A stretch of DNA of 64,000 nt, taken from contig NZ_WRPA01000003.1 in assembly GCF_009831655.1 (NCBI RefSeq), positions 245,288 to 309,287 on the forward strand. Reading direction: 5' to 3'. A model generated the notes under the pieces. That model was given only the letters and a program-made list of their open reading frames with translations. It ran no database searches and was not told the DNA's origin. How positions within the stretch are numbered: the first letter of the stretch is position 1; each line of letters begins with the position of its first letter. The position numbers and the translations under genes were made by a program. The DNA comes from Shewanella insulae. GTDB taxonomy: Bacteria; Pseudomonadota; Gammaproteobacteria; Enterobacterales; Shewanellaceae. Positions 48,483 to 58,826 of this stretch are shown in pieces.

Positions 48483-49622
48483 TCAGGCCAGCCTTTCTTT
48501 AGTGCCTCGTTTGGCCCGGTCATCTGGTTTACTTGGTTCGCTGATTTGCTTATTGCGGCGCCGTGTTTGCGGTTTACGCCGGGTCTGCCACATCAGGTAA
48601 CCGGAAAGGGCCATCAGGCTCGGGGAAAAGCCCGCCACACACCAGATTATTTTGCTGATAAGTCCGCCGAAGTGGCCGTAATGCAGCGGACGGAAACTGT
48701 CGATAAACTGGTAGAGTGCGCCCGCCTGAGTGGCATCGACGCTGGCGGTGAGCAGACCGGACTTATCATCGAAACTGACGATAGAGCCATAGTCGCTGCG
48801 AAGCGCGCCGCGATCTTGTGCGGCGCCAAACAGGTGGATGCCGGCATAGCTCTTGTCTGGGAAGCGTATATAGTGGGTCTGAAAGCCAGGGATCTCTTGA
48901 GCCGCCTGTGTCAGCAGGGCATCCACATCCAGCTGCTTGTTGTAGTAGCTCTGGGTGATGGCAAGCGCCTTAGGATCTACCTCATCCCACTCTTCTAAGA
49001 TGTGGGCTATGTTCCACCAGGCGCCGGTGAAGCCCAGGATGAGAAACAGCGGCGCACCGATGATCCCCAGCATCTTGTGGCTATCGCTGAGAAACAGGCG
49101 TAGGCTCTTGCCCCACCTAAGGGTGAAGAAGGTTCGCCAGAACTGTCGATGCAATATAAAGCCTGATAACGACAGCAAGATCAGCAAGACAGATATTAAT
49201 GCGGTAACGGCGAGCCCCAGATGATCCGCCAGCAAGGTGTAGTGCAGCTCTAGAAGCCAATCTAGCAGGTAGTGACTCAGGCCGACGGGTTGGCTCAACA
49301 AGCTGCCTTGGCTCGGGTCAACAAACAGAATCTGCCAGTCGTAGGTGCCCTGTTTAGCCACATAGAGCTTGTCAGCCTCGCCGGCGTGAGCCGCAAACTG
49401 CCAGCCAAGAATTTCATGTTGCGGCAACGCCTCGTCTGCCTTTCTCAGCAGCTGGGTGAAACTCTGGCGAGTCTCGCTGGCGGCGAGTACCTTTTCCGGC
49501 ATCAATAGATGTTCGAGCTCGCTCTTAAACACCAACACACTGCCGGTTAGTGCGATGATAAACAACGGCAGGGCCGCAGTCAGGCCTAGCCAGCTATGCC
49601 ATTTCCACAGGAGACGACGCAT
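48483..49622 (-). CDS. PepSY-associated transmembrane protein, iron-uptake type
   Basis: 379 residues with four transmembrane segments (about 11-33, 134-156, 190-212 and 335-355) and a large periplasmic part. LLWKWHSWLGLTAALPLFIIALTG at the start and the later GFTGAWWNIAHILEE and FGGLISKIIW segments fit the PepSY_TM/PiuB family. Members are often found next to TonB receptors and may reduce siderophore-bound iron. A Fur-like palindrome upstream supports iron control. The C-terminus is Arg/Lys-rich and cytoplasmic. Confidence 0.88.
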   Translation of the reverse strand: MRRLLWKWHSWLGLTAALPLFIIALTGSVLVFKSELEHLLMPEKVLAASETRQSFTQLLRKADEALPQHEILGWQFAAHAGEADKLYVAKQGTYDWQILFVDPSQGSLLSQPVGLSHYLLDWLLELHYTLLADHLGLAVTALISVLLILLSLSGFILHRQFWRTFFTLRWGKSLRLFLSDSHKMLGIIGAPLFLILGFTGAWWNIAHILEEWDEVDPKALAITQSYYNKQLDVDALLTQAAQEIPGFQTHYIRFPDKSYAGIHLFGAAQDRGALRSDYGSIVSFDDKSGLLTASVDATQAGALYQFIDSFRPLHYGHFGGLISKIIWCVAGFSPSLMALSGYLMWQTRRKPQTRRRNKQISEPSKPDDRAKRGTKERLA

Positions 49623-49724
49623 TAGATTACTACCTTTTGTTATGGTGCCATTGCCATGCGCCTAGCTGTGTGACCTAGCTAGGCGAGCGGCAAGGCTGAG
49701 ACATAAAATTGCAAACTAACACAA

Positions 49725-49747
49725 ATGAGAATTGATTTCATTCTCAT
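49725..49747 (-). promoter_or_regulatory. Fur-like operator upstream of the PepSY gene
   Basis: atgagaat-tgatttc-attctcat, an inverted repeat with 8-bp arms. It fits the extended Fur pattern and lies about 105 bases before the PepSY start. Confidence 0.7.
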
Positions 49748-49838
49748 TCTTGTGTAAGTGAGACTTTGGCAGCTATGCGGAATGAAAGCGGCTTGCCCCA
49801 GGTTAGGTGCACCTGGGGCAAGTTTTAATCGAAGGGAG

Positions 49839-50978
49839 TTAGAGCCTTGTCTGGGTGCCGTCGTACTGACCGCGGATCAGCTGGTCTTTCTCTATGAGCA
49901 GTAGTTCACCAGACAGGCCTTTTTTGATGCTGCTGTCGATGGCGACAACCCGGTTGTCGAACAGGCCAAGCACCCGAGTCTGCGAGGTATGGCCCACGAC
50001 GATACGCTTGATCTTAAAGTAGTCAAGGATATTGGCCAGCTCCTGGATATCGAAGTCTGGCTTAAAGTAGCCGCGATACCAGGTGGGGCCATTGCCGAAG
50101 AAGAGGAAGTTAAGCTGCTCGTCTTGCTTTAGTTCTGCCTTACTCTTGTCGATATTTTCCCGGTAGAGGCGGTTGGCCTTGGCCAGTGTCAACTCGCGAT
50201 CGACCCACTCCTGGCTGATGCCGCCATGGAGGAAGAGGGTGTCGTTTATCTTGACGATAGTGTGCTTGCTCCTCAGCCATTGGCCGAGCTCGCTGTCCTG
50301 CCCGTAGAGGGCATCATAGGAGCGGTCAAGCAGCCTGCTCGCGGTCTGATACTTGTCGTTGACATAGCGCAGATCGCCACGCATCACCATCTGCTCATGG
50401 TTGCCCATTAATAGATGCAGCTGTCCCCCGGCGGCCTTGGCCTGCTTGTCGAGCTTGTACATGAACCAGAGCACCTCGTTGACCCGAGGGCCACGGTCGA
50501 ACATATCTCCCGTCATTACCATATGGCCCTTGCCGAAGGCCCAGTTATTCTTCTGGTCGATGATCTTGTGTTGTCTCAGCAGCTGGATCAGCACCTCATA
50601 TTGACCATGAACATCGCTGAGCGCCACTATCTTATCCACCCCCTGATACTCGTCCGCCAGCACTTCTTTGGCCTGCGGATTCAGGCTGGGCTCAGGGAGC
50701 TGACCGCAATGTTCGGGACGACTGAGCTTGCCTTGGTTGACGCGGGTCTGTTTATGCTCGCCTTTGCAGATCCAATCGGCCCTCTCGGCCTTGGGATTGA
50801 GAAACAGGTAGGGGCCATCACTAATGCGTGAATTAGTACTGGCTTGAGTCTCTGCATTTGTATCTTGCTCAGTCTGTGCCTGAACGGTCGGCGCCTGCAG
50901 GGCCAGTATGCCGGTCAGGCATAAGCTGGCAGCCTTTAGCGTTGAGTCTACAGGCATTTGCCATAGTGATCTTTTCAA
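49839..50978 (-). CDS. Shewanella-like PPP-family protein phosphatase
   Basis: 379 residues with a Sec-type signal (about 14-35), so probably periplasmic. The metallophosphatase motifs are all present: SDVHGQYEV (Asp122, His124), TGDMFDRGP (Asp158), MGNHEQM (Asn193, His194) and LHGGIS, then VVGHTSQ. This matches the Shewanella-like phosphatases, first seen as a cold-active tyrosine phosphatase in Shewanella. It dephosphorylates phosphoproteins or other monoesters with a binuclear metal centre. Cys residues at 71 and 91 could pair. The ORF continues to a tail ending DGTQTRL. Confidence 0.92.
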   Translation of the reverse strand: MKRSLWQMPVDSTLKAASLCLTGILALQAPTVQAQTEQDTNAETQASTNSRISDGPYLFLNPKAERADWICKGEHKQTRVNQGKLSRPEHCGQLPEPSLNPQAKEVLADEYQGVDKIVALSDVHGQYEVLIQLLRQHKIIDQKNNWAFGKGHMVMTGDMFDRGPRVNEVLWFMYKLDKQAKAAGGQLHLLMGNHEQMVMRGDLRYVNDKYQTASRLLDRSYDALYGQDSELGQWLRSKHTIVKINDTLFLHGGISQEWVDRELTLAKANRLYRENIDKSKAELKQDEQLNFLFFGNGPTWYRGYFKPDFDIQELANILDYFKIKRIVVGHTSQTRVLGLFDNRVVAIDSSIKKGLSGELLLIEKDQLIRGQYDGTQTRL

Positions 50979-51100
50979 GACAAATCCTTTTATTATTCTG
51001 ATTTTGTTGGCGGATAGGCGTTCAATCCTACCACGCTTTTGCCTGGGGGACAGACTGTTTCACATGATCAGTAGGGGACGGGGAGCGAGGAAAAGGCGAT

Positions 51101-51130
51101 AAAAAAACGGAGGCTTTAGCCTCCGTTTGT
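51101..51130 (-). terminator. Terminator of ettA
   Basis: Stem aaacggaggc / gcctccgttt with a 4-base loop; seven T follow on the minus strand. Confidence 0.9.
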
Positions 51131-51182
51131 CTCGATATTTGTTCGACCTATATGCTCGACTTAATTATGCAAACTTAGCGAG

Positions 51183-52847
51183 TTAGCTGATGCGCTTGTA
51201 CTTGAGACGGTGCGGCTCAATCACATCTGTGCCCAGCGTCTCTTTCAGCCAGGTCGAGTATTCTGTGTAGTTACCCTCGTAGAAGTTTACCTGACCCTCG
51301 TCGCGGTAATCCAGGATATGGGTAGCGATTCTGTCGAGGAACCAACGGTCGTGCGAGATCACCATGGCACAGCCAGGGAATTCAAGCAGGGCTTCTTCCA
51401 GGGCACGCAGGGTTTCGACGTCGAGATCGTTGGTGGGCTCATCGAGAAGCAGTACGTTGCCGCCTGCCTGGAGCAGCTTGGCCAGGTGCACACGGTTACG
51501 CTCACCACCCGATAGTGTGCCGATGATCTTCTGCTGATCGCCGCCGCGGAAGTTGAAGCGGCCCACGTAGGCGCGGCTCGGGATCTCAGTGTTGTTGATG
51601 CGCATGATGTCCTGACCGCCGGAGATCTCCTCCCACACGGTTGCCTTGTCGTTCATGGCATCGCGGAACTGCTCCACCGAGGCTATCTGTACCGAGTCGC
51701 CCACCTCTATGCTGCCGCTGTCAGGCTGCTCGGCGCCGCTGATCATCTTGAACAGGGTCGATTTACCGGCGCCATTTGCACCGATAATGCCGACGATGGC
51801 ACCCTTAGGCACGGTGAAACTCAGGTTGTCGATAAGTACCCGATCGCCATAGGACTTGGTGAGGTTGTTCACCTCGATCACCTTGTCACCCAGGCGTGGT
51901 CCAGGTGGAATGAACAGCTCGTTGGTCTCGTTACGCTTCTGGTAGTCGCTGGTGTTCAGCTCTTCGAAGCGCGCCATACGGGCCTTGCCCTTAGACTGAC
52001 GCCCCTTGGAGCCCTGGCGAACCCATTCGAGTTCCTTGGCAATGGTCTTCTGGCGAGCGCTTTCGGCGGCCGATTCTTGTTGCAGACGGGCGTCTTTCTG
52101 CTCTAGCCATGAAGAGTAGTTGCCTTCCCAAGGAATACCCTCGCCACGGTCGAGTTCTAAGATCCAGCCTGCGGCATTGTCGAGGAAGTATCTATCGTGG
52201 GTAATGGCCACAACGGTACCTGTGTATTCTTGCAGGAAGCGCTCTAACCAGGCGACAGACTCGGCGTCCAAGTGGTTGGTCGGTTCGTCCAGCAGCAACA
52301 TGTCTGGCTTTTCAAGTAACAGACGACAGATAGCTACACGGCGACGCTCACCACCTGATAGCACCTCAATCTTCTCATCCCAATCCGGCAGACGCAGGGC
52401 GTTGGCGGCGCGCTCGAGAATGTTGTCCAGGTTGTGGGCATCCTGGGCCTGGATGATGGCTTCCAGTTCACCCTGCTCCTTGGCCAGGGCGTCGAAGTCC
52501 GCATCTGGCTCGGCATACAGGGCGTAAACCTCATCGAGACGGGTCAGGGCGTTCTTGGCCTCACTTACCGCCTCTTCGATCGCTTCGCGCACCGTCTGCT
52601 GGGGATCTAGCTTAGGCTCCTGGGGCAGGTAACCTATCTTAAGGTCTTGCATCGGACGCGCTTCCCCCTCGATCTCGGTATCGATACCGGCCATGATGCG
52701 CAGCAGCGTGGACTTACCCGAACCGTTGAGACCTAGGACACCAATCTTGGCGCCGGGGAAAAAGCTTAAGGAAATATCTTTGAGGATCTGCTTCTTTGGC
52801 GGGACTATCTTGCCCACGCGTAGCATGCTGTATACAAACTGAGCCAT
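51183..52847 (-). CDS. ettA: EttA, energy-dependent translational throttle (ABC-F)
   Basis: 554 residues, like E. coli EttA (555). Two ABC modules: Walker A LGLNGSGKSTLL and IGANGAGKSTLF, signatures LSGGERRRVAI and LSGGERNRVHL, and Walker B LLLDEPTNHLD and LLLDEPTNDLD. The arm and P-site tRNA-interaction linker between the modules is Lys/Arg-rich (QGSKGRQSKGKARMARFEEL). It binds the ribosomal E site and gates the first peptide bond by ADP/ATP ratio. Monocistronic. Confidence 0.96.
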   Translation of the reverse strand: MAQFVYSMLRVGKIVPPKKQILKDISLSFFPGAKIGVLGLNGSGKSTLLRIMAGIDTEIEGEARPMQDLKIGYLPQEPKLDPQQTVREAIEEAVSEAKNALTRLDEVYALYAEPDADFDALAKEQGELEAIIQAQDAHNLDNILERAANALRLPDWDEKIEVLSGGERRRVAICRLLLEKPDMLLLDEPTNHLDAESVAWLERFLQEYTGTVVAITHDRYFLDNAAGWILELDRGEGIPWEGNYSSWLEQKDARLQQESAAESARQKTIAKELEWVRQGSKGRQSKGKARMARFEELNTSDYQKRNETNELFIPPGPRLGDKVIEVNNLTKSYGDRVLIDNLSFTVPKGAIVGIIGANGAGKSTLFKMISGAEQPDSGSIEVGDSVQIASVEQFRDAMNDKATVWEEISGGQDIMRINNTEIPSRAYVGRFNFRGGDQQKIIGTLSGGERNRVHLAKLLQAGGNVLLLDEPTNDLDVETLRALEEALLEFPGCAMVISHDRWFLDRIATHILDYRDEGQVNFYEGNYTEYSTWLKETLGTDVIEPHRLKYKRIS

Positions 52848-53116
52848 AGAAAAGTTTACTCACTGACGAAATAATGGGGGCAATTCTACTGTAATCGCCC
52901 TAGAACTTAAATCGGATTTTCTGTGGTTTCGGCGAGCGCGCCAATGGCGAGAGGTTTTTGTTTTGTGACGGGGTGTAAAACTTGTTAACATCCGCGTAAC
53001 TCGGCGCCTTAGTGTAAGATCCGCGAGCTAGAGAATAGCTTGTAGCCTAGATAAGAGAGAGCCGAGCACAAATCTCATTAAGAAATAAGAATAACGATAA
53101 AGATAAGGGACAGATC

Positions 53117-54730
53117 TTGAAAGCCACACCGCCAGTTATTGCCGCCTCCCTGTTAGGTGGCGTGAGCCTGCTATTGTCAGCCCCTGCGCTAGCCGATACT
53201 CAGCCCCAAGTCGTTGAGACATTGCCTTTAGTGACACAGACGGATCGCCCCGTGATCGACTCGGCGTCGCTGGCTAGTGAGAGAGATGCCTCTGTAGAGA
53301 AAGAAGCCCTTAGCGAAAAAGAAGCCCTTAGCGAGAAGAACTGGTGGGGAGCCACGCTGGAGCTCTCTACCGTGCTGGTGCTCGGCGAGCTGCTTTACAA
53401 GACGGGCTCTGATGCCATGGAAGACGATTTCGATTATGAGATCGACGGCAATCCGGCCGAGTTTTTCTATGACAGGCTGACCACAGGCGCCTCCTGGAAG
53501 TATGACGACAACGATATCGGCATGAACTGGGGCCACGCCTATGCCGGCGCCCTCTATTATCAGGCGTTTCGTAACCATGGTTTCAACTATTACGAGTCGA
53601 CCCTGGGCACCTTTGCCGCCTCTACCATCTGGGAGGTATTTGCCGAGTATAAGGAGGTGGTGAGCATTAACGATCAGATAGTCACCACCTGGGGCGGCGC
53701 CGTGTTGGGGGAGAGCCTGTACCAGTTTACCGAGATGCTGGCCGCCAAAGAGGGCTGGCTGCCAACGGGCCTGAGCTACCTGTTTAACCCCTCGCGCACT
53801 GTGCGGGGCTGGTTTGGTTACCCGAGTCCCAACCGGTTCGATCGCAGTCAGACCCAAGACTCTTTCTCCGTCTATACCGGCGTGCGCTACGCCAGTAAAG
53901 ACAAGGCAGATGTCAGCAGTACCATGGCGATGTTGGGGATGCGCGCGGCCATCGACAGTCGCGAGGGAAAATATGATTCCCTCAGCGGCACCCCGAGTCG
54001 GGTCGAGATGATGATGGAGACCGCAGTCTCCCAGGAAGGTGTGGAGGAGTGGCAGATGGCCACCCAACTGCTGCTGGGAAGCCATGGCCGCAAGCATAAA
54101 GGTGGCGAACTGGCCAGCGACTGGTCCCATAGCTTCTATGTTGGCCCGTCGACCGGCATGGAATACACCAGTTTGGGGTTGGAGCTGGATGAAGACTTCT
54201 ACGCCGTGGTCAATCTACTCGGCCTTTCGATGGGGGCCAATTGGTCAAATCAAGATATCAGTATCGACCTGCGCGGCGATCTCTTTGGCGACTTTGCCAT
54301 GGTGAAGCCCTTCGCGACCAAAGAGTATCTCTCTCAGGGACGTCACTTCTGGGGGACCAAGTCTGTGCTCTGGGAGGGGGAATATGGCTACGCCTGGGGC
54401 CACACCTTTAATCTGTCGCTGGAGGCCAGCTATCGCAACCTCTTATTAGGCATGAAGCTTAAGTCCCAGCGCTGGAGCTCGATCAACGACAAAGAGAACG
54501 AGCGGACGCCCCAGTGGAACCCCAACAAGAGTGACCTTGACTTCGACGACGCCAGAGACAGGTATGAGATTTATCTCAGCTATGGCATCAGCGATGATCT
54601 GACCCTGAGCCTGCACCATGAGCGGATCGACCGCAGCGGCGAGATTCACGGCATAGACACCCCAGGCATCTATAGTCGCCTCGATGACACAGAGCAGCGC
54701 AGCTGGCTGCAACTCGATTACCACTACTGA
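53117..54730 (+). CDS. DUF3943-domain outer-membrane-type protein
   Basis: 537 residues from a TTG start with aaggga nine bases ahead. A Sec signal (about 8-26, ALA-DT) precedes a spacer with the duplicated hexapeptide EKEALS (about 60-75). DUF3943 lies at about 135-240 (NWGHAYAGALYYQAFRNHGF, TIWEVFAEYKEVVSIND). The C-terminal half has many amphipathic strands with aromatic ends, closing with WLQLDYHY, which fits a membrane beta-barrel. Function unknown. Confidence 0.82.
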   Translation: MKATPPVIAASLLGGVSLLLSAPALADTQPQVVETLPLVTQTDRPVIDSASLASERDASVEKEALSEKEALSEKNWWGATLELSTVLVLGELLYKTGSDAMEDDFDYEIDGNPAEFFYDRLTTGASWKYDDNDIGMNWGHAYAGALYYQAFRNHGFNYYESTLGTFAASTIWEVFAEYKEVVSINDQIVTTWGGAVLGESLYQFTEMLAAKEGWLPTGLSYLFNPSRTVRGWFGYPSPNRFDRSQTQDSFSVYTGVRYASKDKADVSSTMAMLGMRAAIDSREGKYDSLSGTPSRVEMMMETAVSQEGVEEWQMATQLLLGSHGRKHKGGELASDWSHSFYVGPSTGMEYTSLGLELDEDFYAVVNLLGLSMGANWSNQDISIDLRGDLFGDFAMVKPFATKEYLSQGRHFWGTKSVLWEGEYGYAWGHTFNLSLEASYRNLLLGMKLKSQRWSSINDKENERTPQWNPNKSDLDFDDARDRYEIYLSYGISDDLTLSLHHERIDRSGEIHGIDTPGIYSRLDDTEQRSWLQLDYHY

Positions 54731-54749
54731 TTACGATTACTAATGCTAA

Positions 54750-54774
54750 ATGACGCCTCTAGGGCGTCATTTTT
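54750..54774 (+). terminator. Terminator of the DUF3943 gene
   Basis: atgacgcc-tctag-ggcgtcat followed by ttttt. Confidence 0.88.
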
Positions 54775-55020
54775 GTTGGATAATTAAAACAGTGTTTTCG
54801 CCCAAAAGGCTGTAAACCAGCCATTTTGTCCCTTGTAAAAAAGGAGTCTTGGTAAATCAAGGCGCCACCGCGCTACTTTTGTCTTAAGCTGCGTTTTGAT
54901 GAACATTTCTCAGCCTGAATCGCAACTAATTTCATGTCGCAAATGCTGGGATTGTGATCGAATGCACTGTAGAATACCGCGCAACCCTACCTTATAAGAC
55001 TTTCACAGCTGGAGTGACCA

Positions 55021-56274
55021 ATGCTGAAAAAAGAGATGAACATCGCTGACTTTGATCCGCAACTGTTTCAAGCGATCCAGGAAGAGACTCGTCGTCAAGA
55101 AGAGCACATCGAGCTAATCGCCTCGGAGAACTACACTTCTCCTCGCGTGATGGAGGCTCAAGGTTCTCAGCTGACCAACAAGTACGCCGAAGGCTATCCT
55201 GGCAAGCGTTACTACGGTGGTTGTGAACATGTCGACATCGTCGAGAACCTGGCCATCGAACGCGCCAAGGAACTTTTCGGTGCGACCTATGCTAACGTTC
55301 AGCCTCACTCCGGCTCACAGGCTAACAGCGCAGTCTACATGGCGCTGCTGCAACCAGGCGATACCGTTCTGGGTATGAACCTGGCTCACGGCGGTCACCT
55401 GACGCACGGTTCTCCAGTAAACTTCTCTGGCAAGCTATACAACATAGTGCCTTACGGCATCGACGAGTCTGGCAAGATCGACTACGACGAGATGGAGCGT
55501 CTGGCCGTTGAGCACAAGCCTAAGATGATGATCGGCGGTTTCTCTGCTTATTCTGGTATCGTCGACTGGGCGCGCATGCGTGAAATCGCCGACAAGATTG
55601 GTGCTTACCTGTTTGTCGACATGGCGCACGTTGCAGGCCTTATCGCCGCCGGTGTCTATCCAAACCCAGTGCCACACGCACACGTGGTGACTTCTACTAC
55701 TCACAAGACCCTAGCCGGTCCTCGCGGCGGTATCATCCTGTCTGCGGCGAATGACGAAGACCTGTACAAGAAGCTGAACTCTGCGGTATTTCCAGGTGGT
55801 CAGGGCGGCCCATTGATGCACGTTATCGCCGGTAAGGCGGTGGCCTTCAAGGAAGCACTGTCTCCTGAGTTCAAGGAATATCAGCAGCAGGTAGTGGTTA
55901 ACGCTAAGGCGATGGCTAACACCTTCATCGAGCGCGGTTTCGATGTGGTATCTGGTGGCACCGAAAACCACCTGTTCCTGCTGGATCTGATCGCTAAGGA
56001 TATCACGGGTAAAGATGCCGATGCGGCGCTTGGCCGTGCCAACATCACGGTAAACAAGAACTCAGTACCTAACGATCCACGTTCACCATTCGTGACTTCG
56101 GGTCTGCGTATCGGTTCGCCAGCCATCACTCGTCGTGGCTTCAAAGAGGCTGAAGCGGTTGCGCTAACCAACTGGATCTGTGATGTGCTTGACGATATCA
56201 ACAACGAAGCTACTATCGAGCGCGTGAAGAACCAGGTGCTTGAATTGTGCGCTAAGTTCCCTGTTTACGGTTAA
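55021..56274 (+). CDS. glyA: Serine hydroxymethyltransferase
   Basis: 417 residues, the same length as E. coli GlyA. PLP enzyme converting serine and tetrahydrofolate to glycine and methylene-THF. It has [14 protein letters not shown], the [11 protein letters not shown] loop and the Schiff-base Lys in [14 protein letters not shown]. The ribosome site ggag precedes the ATG. Its codon use is more strongly biased than that of its neighbours, as expected for a highly expressed gene. A strong terminator separates it from nrdR. Confidence 0.98.
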   Translation: MLKKEMNIADFDPQLFQAIQEETRRQEEHIELIASENYTSPRVMEAQGSQLTNKYAEGYPGKRYYGGCEHVDIVENLAIERAKELFGATYANVQPHSGSQANSAVYMALLQPGDTVLGMNLAHGGHLTHGSPVNFSGKLYNIVPYGIDESGKIDYDEMERLAVEHKPKMMIGGFSAYSGIVDWARMREIADKIGAYLFVDMAHVAGLIAAGVYPNPVPHAHVVTSTTHKTLAGPRGGIILSAANDEDLYKKLNSAVFPGGQGGPLMHVIAGKAVAFKEALSPEFKEYQQQVVVNAKAMANTFIERGFDVVSGGTENHLFLLDLIAKDITGKDADAALGRANITVNKNSVPNDPRSPFVTSGLRIGSPAITRRGFKEAEAVALTNWICDVLDDINNEATIERVKNQVLELCAKFPVYG

Positions 56275-56301
56275 CCTTAAGGGTTAAATCGGGTAAACTT
56301 C

Positions 56302-56342
56302 GATGGCCGCTACTGATGTTAATGTCAGTAGCGGCCATTTTT
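56302..56342 (+). terminator. Terminator of glyA
   Basis: atggccgctactga / tcagtagcggccat, a perfect 14-bp stem with an 8-base loop, then ttttt. Confidence 0.93.
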
Positions 56343-56399
56343 GTATCTACTTCAAGGGAAAGCTCCCCTAGATACCGATTAGCATTTGCTGGAGGCTCA

Positions 56400-56873
56400 A
56401 TGCATTGTCCGTTTTGCAGCGCAACTGACACTAAGGTGATCGATTCTCGACTGGTGGCCGATGGTCATCAGGTACGTCGTCGCCGTGAGTGTCTGCTTTG
56501 CCACGAGAGATTTACCACCTTCGAAGGCGCCGAGCTGGTGATGCCGCGAGTGGTTAAACAAGATGGCAGCCGCCAACCCTTCGACGAAGACAAGCTGCGT
56601 GGCGGCATGCTGAGGGCGGTCGAGAAACGCCCCGTGTCGATGGACGAAATAGAGCAGGCGCTAAGCAAGATTAAATCGACTCTGAGAGCCACGGGCGAGC
56701 GTGAGGTGACCTCCAAGATGATAGGTAACCTGATGATGGATCACCTGGTTAACCTCGACAAGGTGGCCTATATCCGCTTCGCCTCTGTGTACCGCGCCTT
56801 CGAAGATGTTTCCGAGTTCGGCGAGGCGATTGCCAGTTTACAAAGCGATAAGAGCAAAGCGGGCAAGTCTTAG
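56400..56873 (+). CDS. nrdR: NrdR, ribonucleotide reductase regulator
   Basis: 157 residues from the ATG at 56400 (ggaggctca just ahead); the frame extends upstream into the glyA terminator but the family starts MHCPFC. A zinc ribbon (Cys3, Cys6, Cys31, Cys34) is followed by an ATP-cone (about 49-139). With ATP/dATP bound it represses nrd operons. It is the first gene of the riboflavin block, 38 bases before ribD. Confidence 0.96.
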   Translation: MHCPFCSATDTKVIDSRLVADGHQVRRRRECLLCHERFTTFEGAELVMPRVVKQDGSRQPFDEDKLRGGMLRAVEKRPVSMDEIEQALSKIKSTLRATGEREVTSKMIGNLMMDHLVNLDKVAYIRFASVYRAFEDVSEFGEAIASLQSDKSKAGKS

Positions 56874-56911
56874 GTTATGCGTATCGGGGTTTCCCCATTT
56901 ATTCTCAAAAG

Positions 56912-58072
56912 ATGGCGATGATCATGGCCTGGTCCAAATTTGATTCCCAGATGATGGCACGGGCCATCCAGTTGGCCCGCAAGGGGCAATACACCACAAG
57001 TCCCAATCCAAATGTCGGCTGCGTGATAGTCCAAGAGCAAACCCTGGTGGGTGAAGGTTTCCATATCGCCGCCGGCGGCCCTCATGCCGAGGTACACGCC
57101 CTGCGTATGGCGGGCGATAAGGCCAAAGGTGCCACCGCCTACGTGACCCTGGAGCCCTGTAGTCACCATGGCCGCACGCCGCCCTGCGCCGAGGCGTTGA
57201 TTAAGGCCAAGGTTTCCCGCGTCGTGGTAGCGGTCACCGACCCTAATCCTCAGGTCTCTGGCCGCGGCATCAAGATGCTTGAAGATGCCGGCATTCAGGT
57301 CGAAGTTGGCTTGCAACAAGAAGAGGCCGCCGCCCTCAACCCTGGTTTCATGAAGCGGATGCGAACCGGCCTGCCCTGGGTCAGCATCAAGCTGGCCGCC
57401 AGCCTGGACGGCAAGACGGCGCTCTCTAACGGCGTTTCAAAGTGGATAACCGGCCCTGAGGCGCGCCGTGATGTGCAGCGCATGCGCGCCCGTTTCGATG
57501 CTGTCGTGACCGGCATTGAGACGGTACTGGCCGATGATCCTAGCCTGAATGTGCGTCATCAGGAGCTGGGCAGCCTGGGTGATCAGTTAACCGAGGCCGA
57601 CATTCGTCAGCCACTTAGAATCGTGCTCGACTCCCGCGCGCGCCTGGGTGCCGAGGCGAAGCTGTTTGACATAGAATCTCCCGTGATGCTGGTGAGTTGC
57701 CAGCCCTATCCCGAGGCCGTGGCGAGCGCCTGGCCCGCGCATGTGAGTCAGTTGCAACTGCCGAGCGATAATGGACAGGTGCCGCTAAAGGCGCTGCTGG
57801 AACATCTGGGTGGTCAGCTTAATAGCCTGATGGTGGAGGCCGGGGCGACTCTGGCCGGCGCCTTCATGGCGCAGGGGCTGGCGGACGAGCTGGTGCTGTA
57901 TCAGGCGCCGAAGATCTTAGGTGGCCACGGTCGTAACCTGCTGGCGCTGCCGGACTATACTGAGATGACGCAGCTCCCAGCCCTCAAGCTTTGGGACGAG
58001 CGTAGAGTCGGCGCCGACAGACGTCTCACCTTTCAATTGAGTCACAATCATTTACCGAGCGATAAAGAGTAG
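56912..58072 (+). CDS. ribD: Bifunctional riboflavin deaminase/reductase
   Basis: 386 residues. N-terminal deaminase with zinc site HAEVHAL and PCSHHGRTPPCAEA; C-terminal reductase from about 155 (WVSIKLAASLDGKTAL, NSLMVEAGATLAGAF). It performs the second and third steps of riboflavin synthesis. The first in-frame ATG was taken; 56924 is an alternative giving MAWSKFD. It is six bases ahead of ribE. Confidence 0.96.
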   Translation: MAMIMAWSKFDSQMMARAIQLARKGQYTTSPNPNVGCVIVQEQTLVGEGFHIAAGGPHAEVHALRMAGDKAKGATAYVTLEPCSHHGRTPPCAEALIKAKVSRVVVAVTDPNPQVSGRGIKMLEDAGIQVEVGLQQEEAAALNPGFMKRMRTGLPWVSIKLAASLDGKTALSNGVSKWITGPEARRDVQRMRARFDAVVTGIETVLADDPSLNVRHQELGSLGDQLTEADIRQPLRIVLDSRARLGAEAKLFDIESPVMLVSCQPYPEAVASAWPAHVSQLQLPSDNGQVPLKALLEHLGGQLNSLMVEAGATLAGAFMAQGLADELVLYQAPKILGGHGRNLLALPDYTEMTQLPALKLWDERRVGADRRLTFQLSHNHLPSDKE

Positions 58073-58078
58073 TTAGTC

Positions 58079-58744
58079 ATGTTTACTGGGATCATCGAGG
58101 CTGTAGGTAGCCTGAGAAAAATTGAGCGTCGTGGCGATGATATTCGCCTGACGGTGGCTAGTGGCAAGCTGGACTTAAGCGACGTTAAGCTCGGTGACAG
58201 CATAGCCACCAACGGCGTGTGTCTGACCGTGGTCGAGCAGATGGCCGACGGCTATGTGGCCGATATCTCTGCCGAAACCGTGGCCCTGACGGGTTTTGCC
58301 CATTATCAGGCGGGGCAGAAGGTTAATCTGGAAAAGGCGGTTACGCCCACGACCCGCCTCGGCGGCCATATGGTCAGCGGTCATGTGGATGGCGTGGCTA
58401 GCGTGGATGACAGACAGTATCGCGGCAAGGCGATCGAATTCTGGCTGACGCCGCCCAAGGGGCTGGCGCGCTATATCGCCCATAAAGGTTCTATCACCAT
58501 AGATGGCGTCAGCCTGACGGTGAACGAGGTGGACGGCGAGCGTTTTCGTCTGACCATAGTGCCTCATACCGCCAGCGAAACCACGCTTATCGATCTCAAG
58601 GCGGGTGACAGGGTCAATATCGAGGTGGATCTCATCGCCCGGCATCTGGAGCGCCTACTGAGTTTCCAGTCGGCAGAGGAAAATCCAGCGAAAGAATCAA
58701 AGGTCACCATGGATCTGTTAGCTCGCTCCGGCTTTTTAAGATAG
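58079..58744 (+). CDS. ribE: Riboflavin synthase, alpha subunit
   Basis: 221 residues made of two similar lumazine-binding halves: MFTGIIEAVGSLRKIERRGD with TNGVCLTV in the first, and MVSGHVDGVASV with IDGVSLTVNEV in the second. It dismutates two 6,7-dimethyl-8-ribityllumazine molecules to riboflavin. It sits between ribD and ribBX in the standard order (called ribC in E. coli). Confidence 0.96.
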   Translation: MFTGIIEAVGSLRKIERRGDDIRLTVASGKLDLSDVKLGDSIATNGVCLTVVEQMADGYVADISAETVALTGFAHYQAGQKVNLEKAVTPTTRLGGHMVSGHVDGVASVDDRQYRGKAIEFWLTPPKGLARYIAHKGSITIDGVSLTVNEVDGERFRLTIVPHTASETTLIDLKAGDRVNIEVDLIARHLERLLSFQSAEENPAKESKVTMDLLARSGFLR

Positions 58745-58826
58745 ACGCTGGCAATCCCGGTCAATAGCAGATTAAATAACTCTTACTATAAGAATATTTC
58801 AAGGTCTAACAGTTTAAGGTCTAACA

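Noticed and set aside
54784..54920. Second copy of the 88-bp inverted-repeat element
   Set aside because: It shares only short strings (caaggcgc and gcgttttgatgaac) and lacks the terminal inverted repeats; only a small ggctg/cagcc hairpin is clear.
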